This document shows, piece after piece, positions 34,834 to 43,369 of a stretch of DNA of 64,000 bases. A program made the translations under genes and the position numbers. The stretch comes from Paenibacillus rhizovicinus (lineage in GTDB: Bacteria > Bacillota > Bacilli > Paenibacillales > Paenibacillaceae), in the NCBI RefSeq assembly GCF_010365285.1, contig NZ_CP048286.1, positions 1,102,001 through 1,166,000 of the forward strand, written 5' to 3'. Numbering within the stretch: position 1 is the first letter of the stretch; each line of letters starts with the position of its first letter. A model generated the notes under the pieces. It was given only the letters and a program-made list of their open reading frames with translations, made no database searches and was not told the origin of the DNA.

Positions 34834-36309
34834 ATGAAAGCAATGGATCATACCCGGACCCCGCTGTTCACCGCCCTTAGAGAGCATGCGGCGAAAGACC
34901 CTGTACAGTTTCATATTCCCGGGCATAAGAAGGGAATGGGCAGCGACCCCGAATTTCGCGAATTTATCGGCGACAACGCCTTGTCGATCGATCTGATTAA
35001 TATAGCGCCGCTGGATGACCTGCATCAGCCGACCGGCGTCATCGAAGAGGCCCAGAAATTGGCAGCCGATGCTTTCGGAGCTGATTATACCTTTTTTTCG
35101 GTACAAGGGACAAGCGGTGCCATTATGACGATGATTCTGAGCGTCTGCTCGCCAGGCGACAAAATCATCGTGCCGCGCAACGTGCATAAATCCATCATGT
35201 CCGCCATCATCTTCGCCGGCGCGCGCCCGATCTTCATCTCGCCTGCCCGCGATTCCAACTTGGGTATCGATCACGGCATCACGACCCGCTCCGTGCAGCG
35301 CGCGCTCGATCGCCATCACGATGCCAAGGCAGTGCTTGTTATTAACCCGACTTACTACGGCATATGCGCCGATTTGAAAGAAATCGTCGATCTCGTCCAC
35401 AGCTACGACATTCCGGTTCTCGTTGACGAGGCGCACGGCGTGCTCATTCATTTCCACGAGAAGCTCCCGATGTCGGCCATGCAAGCCGGCGCCGATATGG
35501 CAGCAACGAGCGTCCACAAGCTCGGCGGCTCCATGACGCAGAGCTCCGTTCTGAACGTGCGCAGCGAGCGCATCAACCAGAAGCGCGTCCAGACGATCAT
35601 CAGCATGCTGACAACGACTTCGACGTCGTACATTCTATTGGCATCGCTCGATACGTCCCGCCGGAACCTGGCCATTAACGGTCACGATATCGCCGAGAAG
35701 GCCATCGGCTTGGCTAAATACGCGCGGGCCGAGATCAACAGCATGCCCGGCCTCTACTGCATCGGCGAAGAAATTCTCGGTTCGGAAGCGACTTACGATT
35801 ACGATCCGACCAAACTCACGATTCATGTCCGTCATCTAGGCCTTACCGGTTACGAGACGGAGAACTGGCTGCGCGATCATTACAATATCGAGGTCGAGCT
35901 CAGCGATATGTACAATATCCTGGCGCTCGTGACGCCCGGCGACACGGAAGATTCCATCAGCAAGCTGCTTACGGCTTTGCGCGATCTCGCCGAACAGCAT
36001 CATGTTAATGAAGCGACCGAGCTCGTCGTGAAAATTCCGGAGATCCCGCATCTGTCCCTAACGCCGCGCGACGCCTTCTATGGCGCGACGGAAGTCGTAC
36101 CGTTCAAGGAGTCTGCCGGACGCATCATCGCGGAGTTCATTTACGTCTATCCGCCGGGCATTCCGATCCTGCTCCCCGGCGAAGTCATCTCGCAGACGAA
36201 TATCGATTACATCGTCGACCACGTCGAAGTCGGATTGCCGGTGAAAGGCCCCGAAGACCGCAGTATCCAATTCGTCAAAGTCATCGTCGAAGAAGAAGCC
36301 ATCTCCTGA
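34834..36309 (+). CDS. Orn/Lys/Arg decarboxylase family PLP enzyme
   Basis: 491 residues from ATG 34834, five bases after AAAGG. Aminotransferase-fold decarboxylase of the SpeA/Cad family: FHIPGHKKG near residue 25, FFSVQGTSGAIMTMILS, VLVDEAHGVLIHFHE with the cofactor Asp, and ATSVHKLGGSMTQ with the PLP lysine near 230. The C-terminal domain includes PRDAFYGATEVVPF and FIYVYPPGIPILLPGE. In B. subtilis SpeA is an arginine decarboxylase starting polyamine synthesis, while YaaO is a related lysine-decarboxylase-like protein. Which one this is cannot be decided here. No speE or speB is adjacent. Confidence 0.9.
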   Translation: MKAMDHTRTPLFTALREHAAKDPVQFHIPGHKKGMGSDPEFREFIGDNALSIDLINIAPLDDLHQPTGVIEEAQKLAADAFGADYTFFSVQGTSGAIMTMILSVCSPGDKIIVPRNVHKSIMSAIIFAGARPIFISPARDSNLGIDHGITTRSVQRALDRHHDAKAVLVINPTYYGICADLKEIVDLVHSYDIPVLVDEAHGVLIHFHEKLPMSAMQAGADMAATSVHKLGGSMTQSSVLNVRSERINQKRVQTIISMLTTTSTSYILLASLDTSRRNLAINGHDIAEKAIGLAKYARAEINSMPGLYCIGEEILGSEATYDYDPTKLTIHVRHLGLTGYETENWLRDHYNIEVELSDMYNILALVTPGDTEDSISKLLTALRDLAEQHHVNEATELVVKIPEIPHLSLTPRDAFYGATEVVPFKESAGRIIAEFIYVYPPGIPILLPGEVISQTNIDYIVDHVEVGLPVKGPEDRSIQFVKVIVEEEAIS

Positions 36310-36320
36310 TCGCATCGCCG

Positions 36321-36360
36321 ACCCGATTCGCCCTTCATGGGCAGAATCGGGTTTTTTCTT
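36321..36360 (+). terminator. Terminator of the decarboxylase gene
   Basis: ACCCGATTCGCCC ... GGGCAGAATCGGGT stem followed by TTTTTTC, directly after the stop codon. Confidence 0.9.
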
Positions 36361-36462
36361 ATATATACGGAATAGCTGATAAATGTTGGCGGTCCGTATG
36401 CCGATATATGCCGATATACGATGGTACAATCACTCTACTACGATTGGAGCGTTTCGAGGCAC

Positions 36463-37686
36463 ATGAAGAGGATCCAACGCGGATTATTAGGCGGTCTTAT
36501 CTGCTCATTCTTGCTCGGCGGCACGGCGTCGGCCATACCTTATCAGGTCATTCCGGATCGGCCCGCCGACAATGAGTGGACCTATCTCCCCCTGCAGCCG
36601 TCCGACATAGCGGGTCATTGGTCGGAACCGCTGTTTCAATGGGCTGTTCAACAGCATATTATCGACGGCTATCCGGACGGCACGCTGAGACCCGATCAAC
36701 CGATCTCGGAAGTCGAGTTTCTCAAATCGCTGTACCGCGCTTTCGGCATCCTATTGCCTACGCAGCATATACCTGCAGGAAGCGGCTATTCGTACGATTG
36801 GAGCGACGGTCCCTACGGACTTGCCGACATGTGGAACCATCCGACTGCCGGAGCCGGCGATAAGCGAGCACGGACGCAGCCGATTACGCGCCTGGCGGCA
36901 GCCGAACTGATTACTTCGGCACAAGGCTTGCATTTCGAAGGCGACGAGGCGATTGCCTGTCTCTTGGGTCAAGGCATGGCCAACAGCGATGCGAGAACCG
37001 TTGCGGAGTACGGCGCTGCGCGAACGTTGACGAGGGCGGAAGCGATGCAATGGCTGAGACAGCTGACATTGAAGGGAATGATGACCATCGAGCCGCGTCC
37101 CGAAGAGCGGTCCGATCCGAATCAACTGCCTTCGATGCCGGTTGCCGCGGCGGAACGCCTGCCCGACTTCAGTGCGACAGCCGTTACCGGCGCGGACTTC
37201 GGTTTATACGGGGCAGACCGCAGTCCCCTGCTCACTTACGGCGAATCCAAGTCGGACGCCGAGCAGCAATTCGGTATCGCTACGGAAACGAATGTATTCG
37301 ATCAGTCGGCGTTTCCTTTATTTTCGGCGCATTTCGATGATCGCGGCATACTCGACGACTGGATGATCGACCAAGATTCGATAGAGCCATCGTTAACGGA
37401 CACCGTTCTGCAAACGAACAAAGGCATCATCCTTGGCGAAAGCGCATTGTCCGATGTCTTAGCCGCATACGGTACCTTCGGTTATGATGGCGTCGGGATG
37501 GCCAACTATGAATATGAGAAAATGCAGGACGGCACCTATAAGCCGCTCGTCTCGAATCGCAACGATGCCGTTACGAAGCACCCTAGCCGCGTCTATACCA
37601 TTTCTTTTCTATTCGATCAAGAGAGCTTGAAAGTACGATATGTCTACGTCGCTTCCATCCCGGCCACGCGTCGCGGGTTTGAATAA
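36463..37686 (+). CDS. Secreted S-layer homology (SLH) domain protein
   Basis: 407 residues from ATG 36463, after GAGG. The signal peptide (RGLLGGLICSFLLGGTASA) is followed by an SLH domain at about 45-100 (SDIAGHWSEPLFQWAVQQ, DGYPDGTLRPDQPISEVEFL). A weaker second SLH-like segment lies near 140-200. The C-terminal 180 residues (GADFGLYGADRSPLLTYGES, ILGESALSDVLAAYGTFGYDG) resemble two small beta-rich units without a name I can give. SLH domains anchor proteins to wall polymers, so it is a cell-surface protein. Confidence 0.82.
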   Translation: MKRIQRGLLGGLICSFLLGGTASAIPYQVIPDRPADNEWTYLPLQPSDIAGHWSEPLFQWAVQQHIIDGYPDGTLRPDQPISEVEFLKSLYRAFGILLPTQHIPAGSGYSYDWSDGPYGLADMWNHPTAGAGDKRARTQPITRLAAAELITSAQGLHFEGDEAIACLLGQGMANSDARTVAEYGAARTLTRAEAMQWLRQLTLKGMMTIEPRPEERSDPNQLPSMPVAAAERLPDFSATAVTGADFGLYGADRSPLLTYGESKSDAEQQFGIATETNVFDQSAFPLFSAHFDDRGILDDWMIDQDSIEPSLTDTVLQTNKGIILGESALSDVLAAYGTFGYDGVGMANYEYEKMQDGTYKPLVSNRNDAVTKHPSRVYTISFLFDQESLKVRYVYVASIPATRRGFE

Positions 37687-37780
37687 TGACGAGGCTATCC
37701 GCTCGGATTCCCTCCCCTGATCTTCCGGTGATTGTCAATCGATTTTCGGAATGCTATGATGTTGGAGGGGGTGGGCGATA

Positions 37781-38200
37781 ATGAGTCAAAGCGCTTACAT
37801 AAAATTCGTGCAAGGTTCCGCGGTCGATGCTCTCAGCCTTTCGGAAGTGAAAGACCGGCTGAACCGGTACAAGGAACAGACGGGCCTAACAGGTCAACAA
37901 TTGGATTGGGATTATGCCGAAGCGGCATTTCCGTATACCGTTGAAACGAAGTCCGGGGAAGAGGACCGCTGGTTCTATCTGAAGGGTACAACGCCGCAGT
38001 ACAACTACATTATGTTCGGGGTCGGCACGGAAACGAACGGCGAGAAGACCGTCTCCCACGTTCAAGTCGTCCTGCCCGATACCGCGACCCATGGCGACAA
38101 ATCCAAAGCGAATGAATTGTGCAAGTACATGGCCAAGCAGCTGCAAGCCGAGCTCAAGATGTTCAACGGCCGAACCATTTACTTCAACCCGCGCAAATAA
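37781..38200 (+). CDS. Conserved hypothetical, DUF1885-like
   Basis: 139 residues from ATG 37781, after GGAGGGGGTGGG. The sequence starts MSQSAYIKFVQGSAVDALSL and contains TGQQLDWDYAEAAFPYTVE, FYLKGTTPQYNYIMFGVGTE and KANELCKYMAKQLQAELKMF. It is soluble, of mixed alpha/beta composition, and resembles DUF1885 proteins of Bacilli; that assignment is from memory of the family and moderately sure. Function unknown. It ends before a shared bidirectional terminator. Confidence 0.75.
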   Translation: MSQSAYIKFVQGSAVDALSLSEVKDRLNRYKEQTGLTGQQLDWDYAEAAFPYTVETKSGEEDRWFYLKGTTPQYNYIMFGVGTETNGEKTVSHVQVVLPDTATHGDKSKANELCKYMAKQLQAELKMFNGRTIYFNPRK

Positions 38201-38221
38201 ACGCCGGCCTATGAAAGGCCA

Positions 38222-38260
38222 TAAAAAAACTCCGCTGCCATCCGGCACCGGAGTTTTCGC
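38222..38260. terminator. Bidirectional terminator
   Basis: AAAACTCCG-CTGCC ... GGCA-CCGGAGTTTT stem with A and T tracts, between two convergent genes. Confidence 0.9.
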
Positions 38261-38264
38261 TTTC

Positions 38265-38567
38265 TTATTTGCCTTCGTTCTCGCTCTTCGCGATTTCTTC
38301 GTAGATCGCTGTCACGCGCTCCCATTCAGCATCGTCTTCGATACCGACCAGGAAAGCTTCGCCGTCTTCTTCTTCAATACGGAAAATAACGCCGTCAGCT
38401 TCAGGATCGTTACGATCGAGCAGGACAGAATATACTTGTTCTTCGGATTCAAACGTAAAAACCATCACCATTTCACGCTCGTTGCCTTCCTCGTCCGAGA
38501 CAAGGAATACGTGTTCTTCGTGGTCATGATCGTGGTTGCAGTTCTCATCATGCACATGTTCGCTCAT
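38265..38567 (-). CDS. DUF1292 family acidic protein
   Basis: 100 residues from ATG 38567. The N-terminus is rich in His, Asp and Glu (HVHDENCNHDHDHEEHVF), which could bind metal, followed by the DUF1292 core: VSDEEGNEREMVMVFTFESEEQVYSVLL and GVIFRIEEEDGEAFLVGIEDDAEWE. Such proteins are common in Firmicutes, often near alaS/ruvX, and have no known activity. Here it is a stand-alone gene. Confidence 0.85.
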   Translation of the reverse strand: MSEHVHDENCNHDHDHEEHVFLVSDEEGNEREMVMVFTFESEEQVYSVLLDRNDPEADGVIFRIEEEDGEAFLVGIEDDAEWERVTAIYEEIAKSENEGK

Positions 38568-38640
38568 TGTAGACCCTCATTTCCATTCGTAGATACATTT
38601 CCTTCGTATCGTAACATGGAACAAGTCTTCGGTCAAACGA

Positions 38641-38674
38641 AAGCGCTCCGGCCGCGGCGGGCTGGAGCGCACTC
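38641..38674. terminator. Hairpin terminator after the 38.7-kb gene
   Basis: GCGCTCCGGCC ... GGCTGGAGCGC stem. The minus strand continues TTTCGTTT, and the plus side has TTTTTT a few bases on. Confidence 0.7.
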
Positions 38675-38679
38675 GTTTT

Positions 38680-39249
38680 TTATGGCGCTTTCGCCGTAAT
38701 CGTCTTCTGCGAAACCAGTTTCCAGTCGTCGGCGGCGTTTACTTTCATATAGAAGTTAATCGTATATTTGCCCGCCGAATTGAAGGTATACGTGTAGTCG
38801 TCCGTACGGTACCAGAAGTTGTCCTTGTCGACGGAAACGTTCTTGGACTGGATGACCTGTTCATCTCCCCCCGGATCGGCAATCGTAATTTTCACGGCTG
38901 AAATATCGGTCAGCAGATTATCGATTTGAGCGAATACCTTGAACGTAATCTTGTTGCCTTTGACCACATTGCCGAATATTGTCGTGTCCTGGAACAGGAA
39001 CATATGCACGTTCGGTTTATAAATCGTTACTTTCTTCGAGCTTTCGTCCCAGAAGACGAGCGATTGCAGCGTATTCGCGACTTGCCTCACCGATAAGTAC
39101 GTTTTCCCGTCCGTAAAAATGCCTGCGTCATCCAATTCCGCGCCGTTAACGATGACCCGGACCCGCTGGGATGCCGAGTCGGCGAAGAGCATCGTCCCGC
39201 CCCACACGGACAAGACCAGCGTTGCAATCAGAAGCTTTCTGAACTTCAT
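38680..39249 (-). CDS. Secreted protein with copper-amine-oxidase-like domain
   Basis: 189 residues from ATG 39249, ten bases after GGAGG. The signal peptide (LLIATLVLSVWGGTMLFA) is followed by a half copper-amine-oxidase N-terminal-like domain at about 28-80 (VRVIVNGAELDDAGIFTDGK, YLSVRQVANTLQSLVFWD). The remainder, to 189, is a beta-sandwich-like region (ITFKVFAQIDNLLTDISAVKI, YTYTFNSAGKYTINFYMKV) with no name I can give. It is likely exported and wall-associated, and stands as a single gene. Confidence 0.78.
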   Translation of the reverse strand: MKFRKLLIATLVLSVWGGTMLFADSASQRVRVIVNGAELDDAGIFTDGKTYLSVRQVANTLQSLVFWDESSKKVTIYKPNVHMFLFQDTTIFGNVVKGNKITFKVFAQIDNLLTDISAVKITIADPGGDEQVIQSKNVSVDKDNFWYRTDDYTYTFNSAGKYTINFYMKVNAADDWKLVSQKTITAKAP

Positions 39250-39426
39250 GGTAGTAGAACCTCCGTCCGTTTCTCTGGATAAATGGTTATACTCGCCAAG
39301 CCGTCCAAAGTTGCGCCAATAGTAAAAGTTTTTTCCTCTAGACAAAGCTGTCGCTTTCTGTAGAAAACTGCGCTTGCCCGGGAAATAATAAGCTGGGCAA
39401 TACCGATCATTCCCCCGTTCAGGGGC

Positions 39427-39642
39427 TTACACGTAGGTTCGCGTCAAAATGCAAGGCACGCCTTTACCCACGGCTCCCGGCTGCTGCATGCTTTCCAAAT
39501 ACCGCGTTCCTCTCGCGCATGGCGTCTTGCACACTGCGCATGTATCCGAGAGAACCAGCTTCAATACCGCTTGCTTGCGTTCCGAAGGCGACTTCTTCTT
39601 ACTTGCGGCTTTACCTTTGCTTGGTGTTTTACTTGGAGCCAT
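39427..39642 (-). CDS. Small basic Cys-containing hypothetical protein
   Basis: 71 residues from ATG 39642; the ribosome-binding site (CAGGTG) is weak. The N-terminal 25 residues are Lys/Ser-rich. The rest has four Cys, as CAVCKTPC plus a later single Cys near the C-terminus, in the pattern CxxCxxxC that could bind zinc. I do not recognise the family. The composition, with the Cys motif in a folded-looking C-terminal half, favours a real gene, but confidence is limited. Confidence 0.55.
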   Translation of the reverse strand: MAPSKTPSKGKAASKKKSPSERKQAVLKLVLSDTCAVCKTPCARGTRYLESMQQPGAVGKGVPCILTRTYV

Positions 39643-39805
39643 AATATCCGCACCTGCCCATCTGTGATCCGTTCATTGCTATCGTATGCCGGACCGGCGA
39701 AGGCGTGCTTGGCCAAAGCGAGGGAAACGAAAAATAGTTTTTCTTTCCATTTCCGAATAGAGATGATAAATTGAAAAGTATCGTAACGCATAGGAGGATG
39801 TCCGC

Positions 39806-40534
39806 TTGGATATTCAAATGCTCGGAACGGGCAGCGCTTTTGCCAAAACCTATTACAACACGAATGCGATGATTTACTCGGAAAACCAGACGCTTCTGCT
39901 GGATTGCGGGATAACGGCACCGCTTTCCCTCCATCAGCTCGGCAAGCCGATCAGCGATATCGACGCCGTACTGATCAGCCACATTCACGCCGACCATATC
40001 GGGGGCATGGAGGAGCTTGCTTTTCGAATGAAGTTCAACCACGGGCGCAAACCGCTGCTATTCATTCCGGAACCGCTTGCCAAACCCCTCTGGGAAAGCT
40101 CGCTCAAGGGCGGACTGCTGCAGGATGAATGCCCTTCGCTGGACGACTATTTCGACGTTCGGCTCATTCAGCCGGATACGAAGTCGGAACTGATTCCCGG
40201 ACTGACCGTCGAACCGATCCAGACAGCGCATATTCCGAATAAAATCAGCTATTCGTATTTCTTCAACGATACGTTCTTCTATTCCGCCGATATGATCTTC
40301 AATTCCGGGCTGCTTCAAAGGCTGGTTGACGAGCGCGGATGCACGACGATATTTCATGACTGCCAATTGAAACCGCCTGGCGTCGTGCATACGACACTCG
40401 ATGAACTGCGGTCCTTGCCGCTTTACGTTCAGGAACGGATATGGCTCATGCATTATGATGATACGAAGCCGCAATACGAAGGGCACACCGGGGTCATGCG
40501 TTTTGTCGAACAGCACGAACGTTACCGCTTCTAA
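39806..40534 (+). CDS. MBL-fold metallo-hydrolase
   Basis: 242 residues from TTG 39806, eight bases after GGAGG. The metallo-beta-lactamase fold has the core motif LISHIHADHIGGMEE near residue 58, a later metal His in QTAHIPNKISYSYFF near 145, YSADMIF with the bridging Asp, and a C-terminal LMHYDD. The opening MLGTGSAFAKTYYNTNAMI resembles RNase Z-like and phosphodiesterase-like members. Substrate cannot be told. It is a single gene ended by a strong hairpin at 40595-40621. Confidence 0.87.
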   Translation: MDIQMLGTGSAFAKTYYNTNAMIYSENQTLLLDCGITAPLSLHQLGKPISDIDAVLISHIHADHIGGMEELAFRMKFNHGRKPLLFIPEPLAKPLWESSLKGGLLQDECPSLDDYFDVRLIQPDTKSELIPGLTVEPIQTAHIPNKISYSYFFNDTFFYSADMIFNSGLLQRLVDERGCTTIFHDCQLKPPGVVHTTLDELRSLPLYVQERIWLMHYDDTKPQYEGHTGVMRFVEQHERYRF

Positions 40535-40592
40535 TTCCGTATACCGATCGCATCAAATACGAAGCGACCGATCATAGCATATTAAATCACAA

Positions 40593-40623
40593 CGAAAAGC
40601 CCGCAGAGCGCGGGCTTTTTTGG
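40593..40623 (+). terminator. Terminator after the MBL gene
   Basis: AAAAGCCCGC-AGA-GCGCGGGCTTTTTT; a compact GC-rich stem followed by six T. Confidence 0.92.
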
Positions 40624-40717
40624 TTATGCATAAATGTAATTGTTTGTGGGAGAACGTTACTGCGCGAAACGGAGATCTAACGCTCGCAGTATCGTCATGC
40701 GTCTGCGCGTGACTCGT

Positions 40718-40984
40718 TTAAAAGTTGGGCAGCTGATCCAAATTGTTCGTTGGATCTCCATCCGCATCGCCGCGGATGTACATTTCGCCGTCTCGGCCCT
40801 TGAATACATTGACACCGGCGATCGCGCCGCTGCTCGCTGCCGACAGCGCCTCTTCATAATTCATTTCGCGGCCGGACGAGGTTTTGAAAGACAGCAAGTC
40901 GCCGTCGCCGTTTTTGCGCGCTGCAACGAACGTCTCCGCTCCCGCTCCTCCTGCTTCGTCATTCGGATGTTGTAAACGTACCAT
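40718..40984 (-). CDS. DUF3892 family small protein
   Basis: 88 residues from ATG 40984, eight bases after AAAGGAGG, which decides against the longer frame. The sequence contains FVAARKNGDGDLLSFKTSSGREM and ALSAASSGAIAGVNVFKGRDGEMYIRGDADGDPTNNL, the pattern of DUF3892 proteins of Bacilli. Soluble, function unknown. Confidence 0.8.
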   Translation of the reverse strand: MVRLQHPNDEAGGAGAETFVAARKNGDGDLLSFKTSSGREMNYEEALSAASSGAIAGVNVFKGRDGEMYIRGDADGDPTNNLDQLPNF

Positions 40985-41127
40985 ATGGAGTTCCTCCTTT
41001 TTGTTCTGGATGCCCAAGTAGGTTCTCCCACTACCAAGCGCTTTATTCGCAACCTTACTCCTATCACTAATTTCGTGCCGAGAAAAGTAAAATGTCCGGC
41101 ATGCGCGAAGGCATCCGGACATGTCCG

Positions 41128-41379
41128 TCAATTCGTATTCAATAGTGGTGGCTTGCTTTGTTCCGGAGCCGGTTCGCCGGGCAGCGGCGGAACAAGGATG
41201 CGCGGTTGATCGACAGGTTCGTACACATCGCCCAACACGGATTGGTCTTGCGGGTACACCGTCCTGGTCACGCTATCGAACAATTCAGCCTTAGGGACTG
41301 AAACGGCGGCAGACGGATTTGACTGCGCGCAGCCAGCGCACAGCAGTAAACCGGCAATTACGCAAAGGCGTTTAATCAT
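41128..41379 (-). CDS. Small lipoprotein, Pro-rich
   Basis: 83 residues from ATG 41379, after GGGAGTGG; the longer frame overlaps another small gene and lacks a site. A short signal (MIKRLCVIAGLLLCAGC) gives a lipobox LCAGC with the lipid Cys at 17. The mature part is short and Pro-rich toward the C-terminus (PRILVPPLPGEPAPEQSKPP). I do not recognise it. It follows a small membrane protein gene by 82 bp on the same strand and may share its transcript. Confidence 0.65.
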   Translation of the reverse strand: MIKRLCVIAGLLLCAGCAQSNPSAAVSVPKAELFDSVTRTVYPQDQSVLGDVYEPVDQPRILVPPLPGEPAPEQSKPPLLNTN

Positions 41380-41461
41380 GGCTACCACTCCCGATCGGAT
41401 TAGCAATCTTTGGAATAGTATACCCTTACATTCGATAATCAAACCCGATGCATCTCTTGGC

Positions 41462-41629
41462 TTAACGTTTTCCCTTTGCTTCAGGGGGCAGCTTCCGCCT
41501 CCAAACGTAATTCTCGTCATACGCCGTGGAATCGTGAATGACCATCTTTGCCACGCATATGCACACCGCTCCGACAATCCCGAATAGTCCGATCAGCCAT
41601 ACCGCCAAATAGGCAGCTTCCTCCACCAC
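41462..41629 (-). CDS. 55-codon membrane protein (short ORF)
   Basis: Starts at GTG 41629 after GGAGAGG. A glutamate-leading start (VVEEAAYLAVWLIGLFGIVG) gives one membrane helix through AVCICVA. A soluble tail of about 28 residues (HDSTAYDENYVWRRKLPPEA) ends at TAA 41462-41464. I do not recognise it. The clean site, one helix plus a charged tail and a downstream lipoprotein gene on the same strand make it a credible small gene, though below usual length cut-offs. Confidence 0.5.
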   Translation of the reverse strand: MVEEAAYLAVWLIGLFGIVGAVCICVAKMVIHDSTAYDENYVWRRKLPPEAKGKR

Positions 41630-41707
41630 TAGACAACCCGCCTCTCCAAGAATCGATGCTTGAGTACACCATATGCGGGTTAATAAATAAATAGAATCGT
41701 TTTTTGT

Positions 41708-41740
41708 GAAAAAGGGTTGACTTCAACTTTCTCGTTTGAT
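41708..41740 (+). promoter_or_regulatory. Promoter of first tRNA-Val
   Basis: TTGACT near 41714 and TATATT near 41738 precede the tRNA by about 30 bp. Spacing is 18 bases. Confidence 0.6.
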
Positions 41741-41775
41741 ATATTATTACTTGTCACTGCGAAGAAACACCTCAT

Positions 41776-41851
41776 GATCTGGTAGCTCAGCTGGGAGAGC
41801 ACTATCTTGACAGGGTAGGGGTCACAGGTTCGAACCCTGTCCAGATCACCA
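41776..41851 (+). tRNA. tRNA-Val (GAC), copy 1
   Basis: 76 nt including encoded CCA. Acceptor GATCTGG pairs with CCAGATC, the anticodon stem is CTATC/GGTAG around TTGACAG (anticodon GAC), and the T arm is ACAGG-TTCGAAC-CCTGT. It is followed by a terminator CCCTTG ... CAAGGGTTTTTC at 41864-41892. The 76 bases are identical to those at 43143-43218. Confidence 0.96.
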
Positions 41852-41917
41852 TATTAATCAACTAACGCCCTTGTGAATTCAAGGGTTTTTCTTTTGTGAC
41901 AAAGCCGAAAAAGCAAT

Positions 41918-41955
41918 AAAGAAGCCATCAGGATTTTCCTGATGGCTTCTTTTGC
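41918..41955 (-). terminator. Terminator of the NlpC/P60 gene
   Basis: GAAGCCATCAGGA pairs with TCCTGATGGCTTC around a short loop, with T-rich flanks on both strands, 40 bp beyond the stop codon. Confidence 0.88.
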
Positions 41956-41995
41956 AATTGCACTATGAAAACATTGCGTTTCATCACTAACCTGC

Positions 41996-43009
41996 CTACA
42001 GGACTCTTCGAGCCCATAGAATCCGTTTGTCCCAATTTCCTTCGAGCGAAGTAATGGTAACGCCGGGATCGCCGTACGTTTGAATGACTTTATTGTTACC
42101 GATATAGAGACCAACGTGTCCGACGATTTCGTTACTGCTGTATCTGCCGGGCGTGTAGAAGAACACGATATCGCCCTTTTGCAGATTATTCCTCGTCACG
42201 TATTTTCCGATCTTGGATTGCGCTTTCGACGAACGCGGCAAGTCGATGCCAAAATGATCGAAAACATGCTGCATAAAGGACGAGCAATCGAATTTATGGC
42301 TTTGCTCGTACGGAGCGGCATCAAACTTATAGGGGGTATCCATATAGCGTTCTGCATAGGCGATGACCTCGTCGGCCTTCGCGGTATCCGCATTATCTGA
42401 AGTCCCGGTGTCGCTCCCCGCGTTCGTGCCTGTATCTCCATTATCGGCGTTATTATCATTAGCTGCGTTATCCGGGTTATCTGCGCTATTGGAATCGACA
42501 GATCGTGTCCGGAGCGTCGAACCTGGCATTCCGACGGCAGGCGTCCTTTGCGGATCCCTGTTCTTCGGCGGACCGACAACGACGGTCTGGTGCTTCCCAT
42601 CCCATTTCACCGGGGTCTGCAGCAGCTGAGACAACGATCCGAGCTCGAGACATAACGATTGGCCGATCATTCGCGGCGCCTCGCTTAGAATGACGCTGTC
42701 CTCTCCGATTTTCGCTTGTTTCGAATCGGCGGTAAACACGTACAACGGATCGCTATAGCCCATCGCCGCCATATGATTGCCTTCTTTTAAAGCGTAACGG
42801 TAATTTAACAGCGCAGCCGCACGTTCAGCCGGAATCCAGACTTTGCCCTTGTCCAGCCAATGCTCCGACTTGAAAACCTGGGCGTTCCCTTCCGTCCGAA
42901 GCTTAACGACATTGCTTGCACTGTTCGTTTTGACGCCATTCGCCTGTTCATTCGAAGAACAGGACGCCAAGAGCATCGCCATGGCAGTCACTATCAGGTA
43001 GCGTTTCAT
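41996..43009 (-). CDS. NlpC/P60 family cell-wall peptidase, lipoprotein
   Basis: 337 residues from ATG 43009, after AGGGAGG. The signal ends in the lipobox LLASC with the lipid Cys near 17. Residues 35-155 form a copper-amine-oxidase-like domain (KVWIPAERAAALLNYRYALKEG). An Asn/Asp/Thr/Gly-rich linker (about 185-225) follows. The C-terminal NlpC/P60 domain has the catalytic Cys in HKFDCSSFMQHVFDHFG and His in GHVGLYIGNNK. It should cut peptide cross-links of peptidoglycan outside the membrane. The gene lies between two identical tRNA-Val genes, on the opposite strand. Confidence 0.9.
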   Translation of the reverse strand: MKRYLIVTAMAMLLASCSSNEQANGVKTNSASNVVKLRTEGNAQVFKSEHWLDKGKVWIPAERAAALLNYRYALKEGNHMAAMGYSDPLYVFTADSKQAKIGEDSVILSEAPRMIGQSLCLELGSLSQLLQTPVKWDGKHQTVVVGPPKNRDPQRTPAVGMPGSTLRTRSVDSNSADNPDNAANDNNADNGDTGTNAGSDTGTSDNADTAKADEVIAYAERYMDTPYKFDAAPYEQSHKFDCSSFMQHVFDHFGIDLPRSSKAQSKIGKYVTRNNLQKGDIVFFYTPGRYSSNEIVGHVGLYIGNNKVIQTYGDPGVTITSLEGNWDKRILWARRVL

Positions 43010-43084
43010 GCGTAGCAGGTCCTCCCTATATATTGATCCTCGAATAGAATGTCCTTCCATACAAGGAATTATTAAAAAAACTAT

Positions 43085-43117
43085 TGCATTCTCGCCGAAT
43101 ACCAGATATAATCATTT
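43085..43117 (+). promoter_or_regulatory. Promoter of second tRNA-Val
   Basis: TTGCAT and TATAAT, about 17-18 bp apart, then GAGAAGAAACAC before the tRNA. The GAAGAAACAC stretch also precedes the first tRNA-Val, so some of the leader is duplicated. Confidence 0.65.
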
Positions 43118-43142
43118 CTACGAGAAGAAACACTTACACGAT

Positions 43143-43218
43143 GATCTGGTAGCTCAGCTGGGAGAGCACTATCTTGACAGGGTAGGGGTCACAGGTTCGA
43201 ACCCTGTCCAGATCACCA
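43143..43218 (+). tRNA. tRNA-Val (GAC), copy 2
   Basis: Base-for-base identical to 41776-41851, including CCA. A short terminator (CCTTGA-TAC-TCAAGG then TCTTTTTT) follows at 43232-43259. Confidence 0.96.
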
Positions 43219-43297
43219 TCATTCAAACGCCGAAAGCCTTGATACTCAAGGTCTTTTTTGATTTTCATATCCTTCATAGAATAAAATTAATGAACAT

Positions 43298-43333
43298 AAA
43301 GAAGGCCTATGCGCAATCGCATAGGCCTTCTTG
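43298..43333. terminator. Terminator of the endolysin gene
   Basis: GAAGGCCTATGCG pairs perfectly with CGCATAGGCCTTC around CAAT; A- and T-rich flanks. Confidence 0.9.
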
Positions 43334-43369
43334 CAAGATCGGAAGCCGGCTGAACGCCGTCAGGTTTCT

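Noticed and set aside
41776-43218. tRNA-Val pair as attachment sites of a second island
   Set aside because: Both copies are complete tRNAs with own promoters and terminators, and the gene between is an ordinary host-type hydrolase; no integrase is near.
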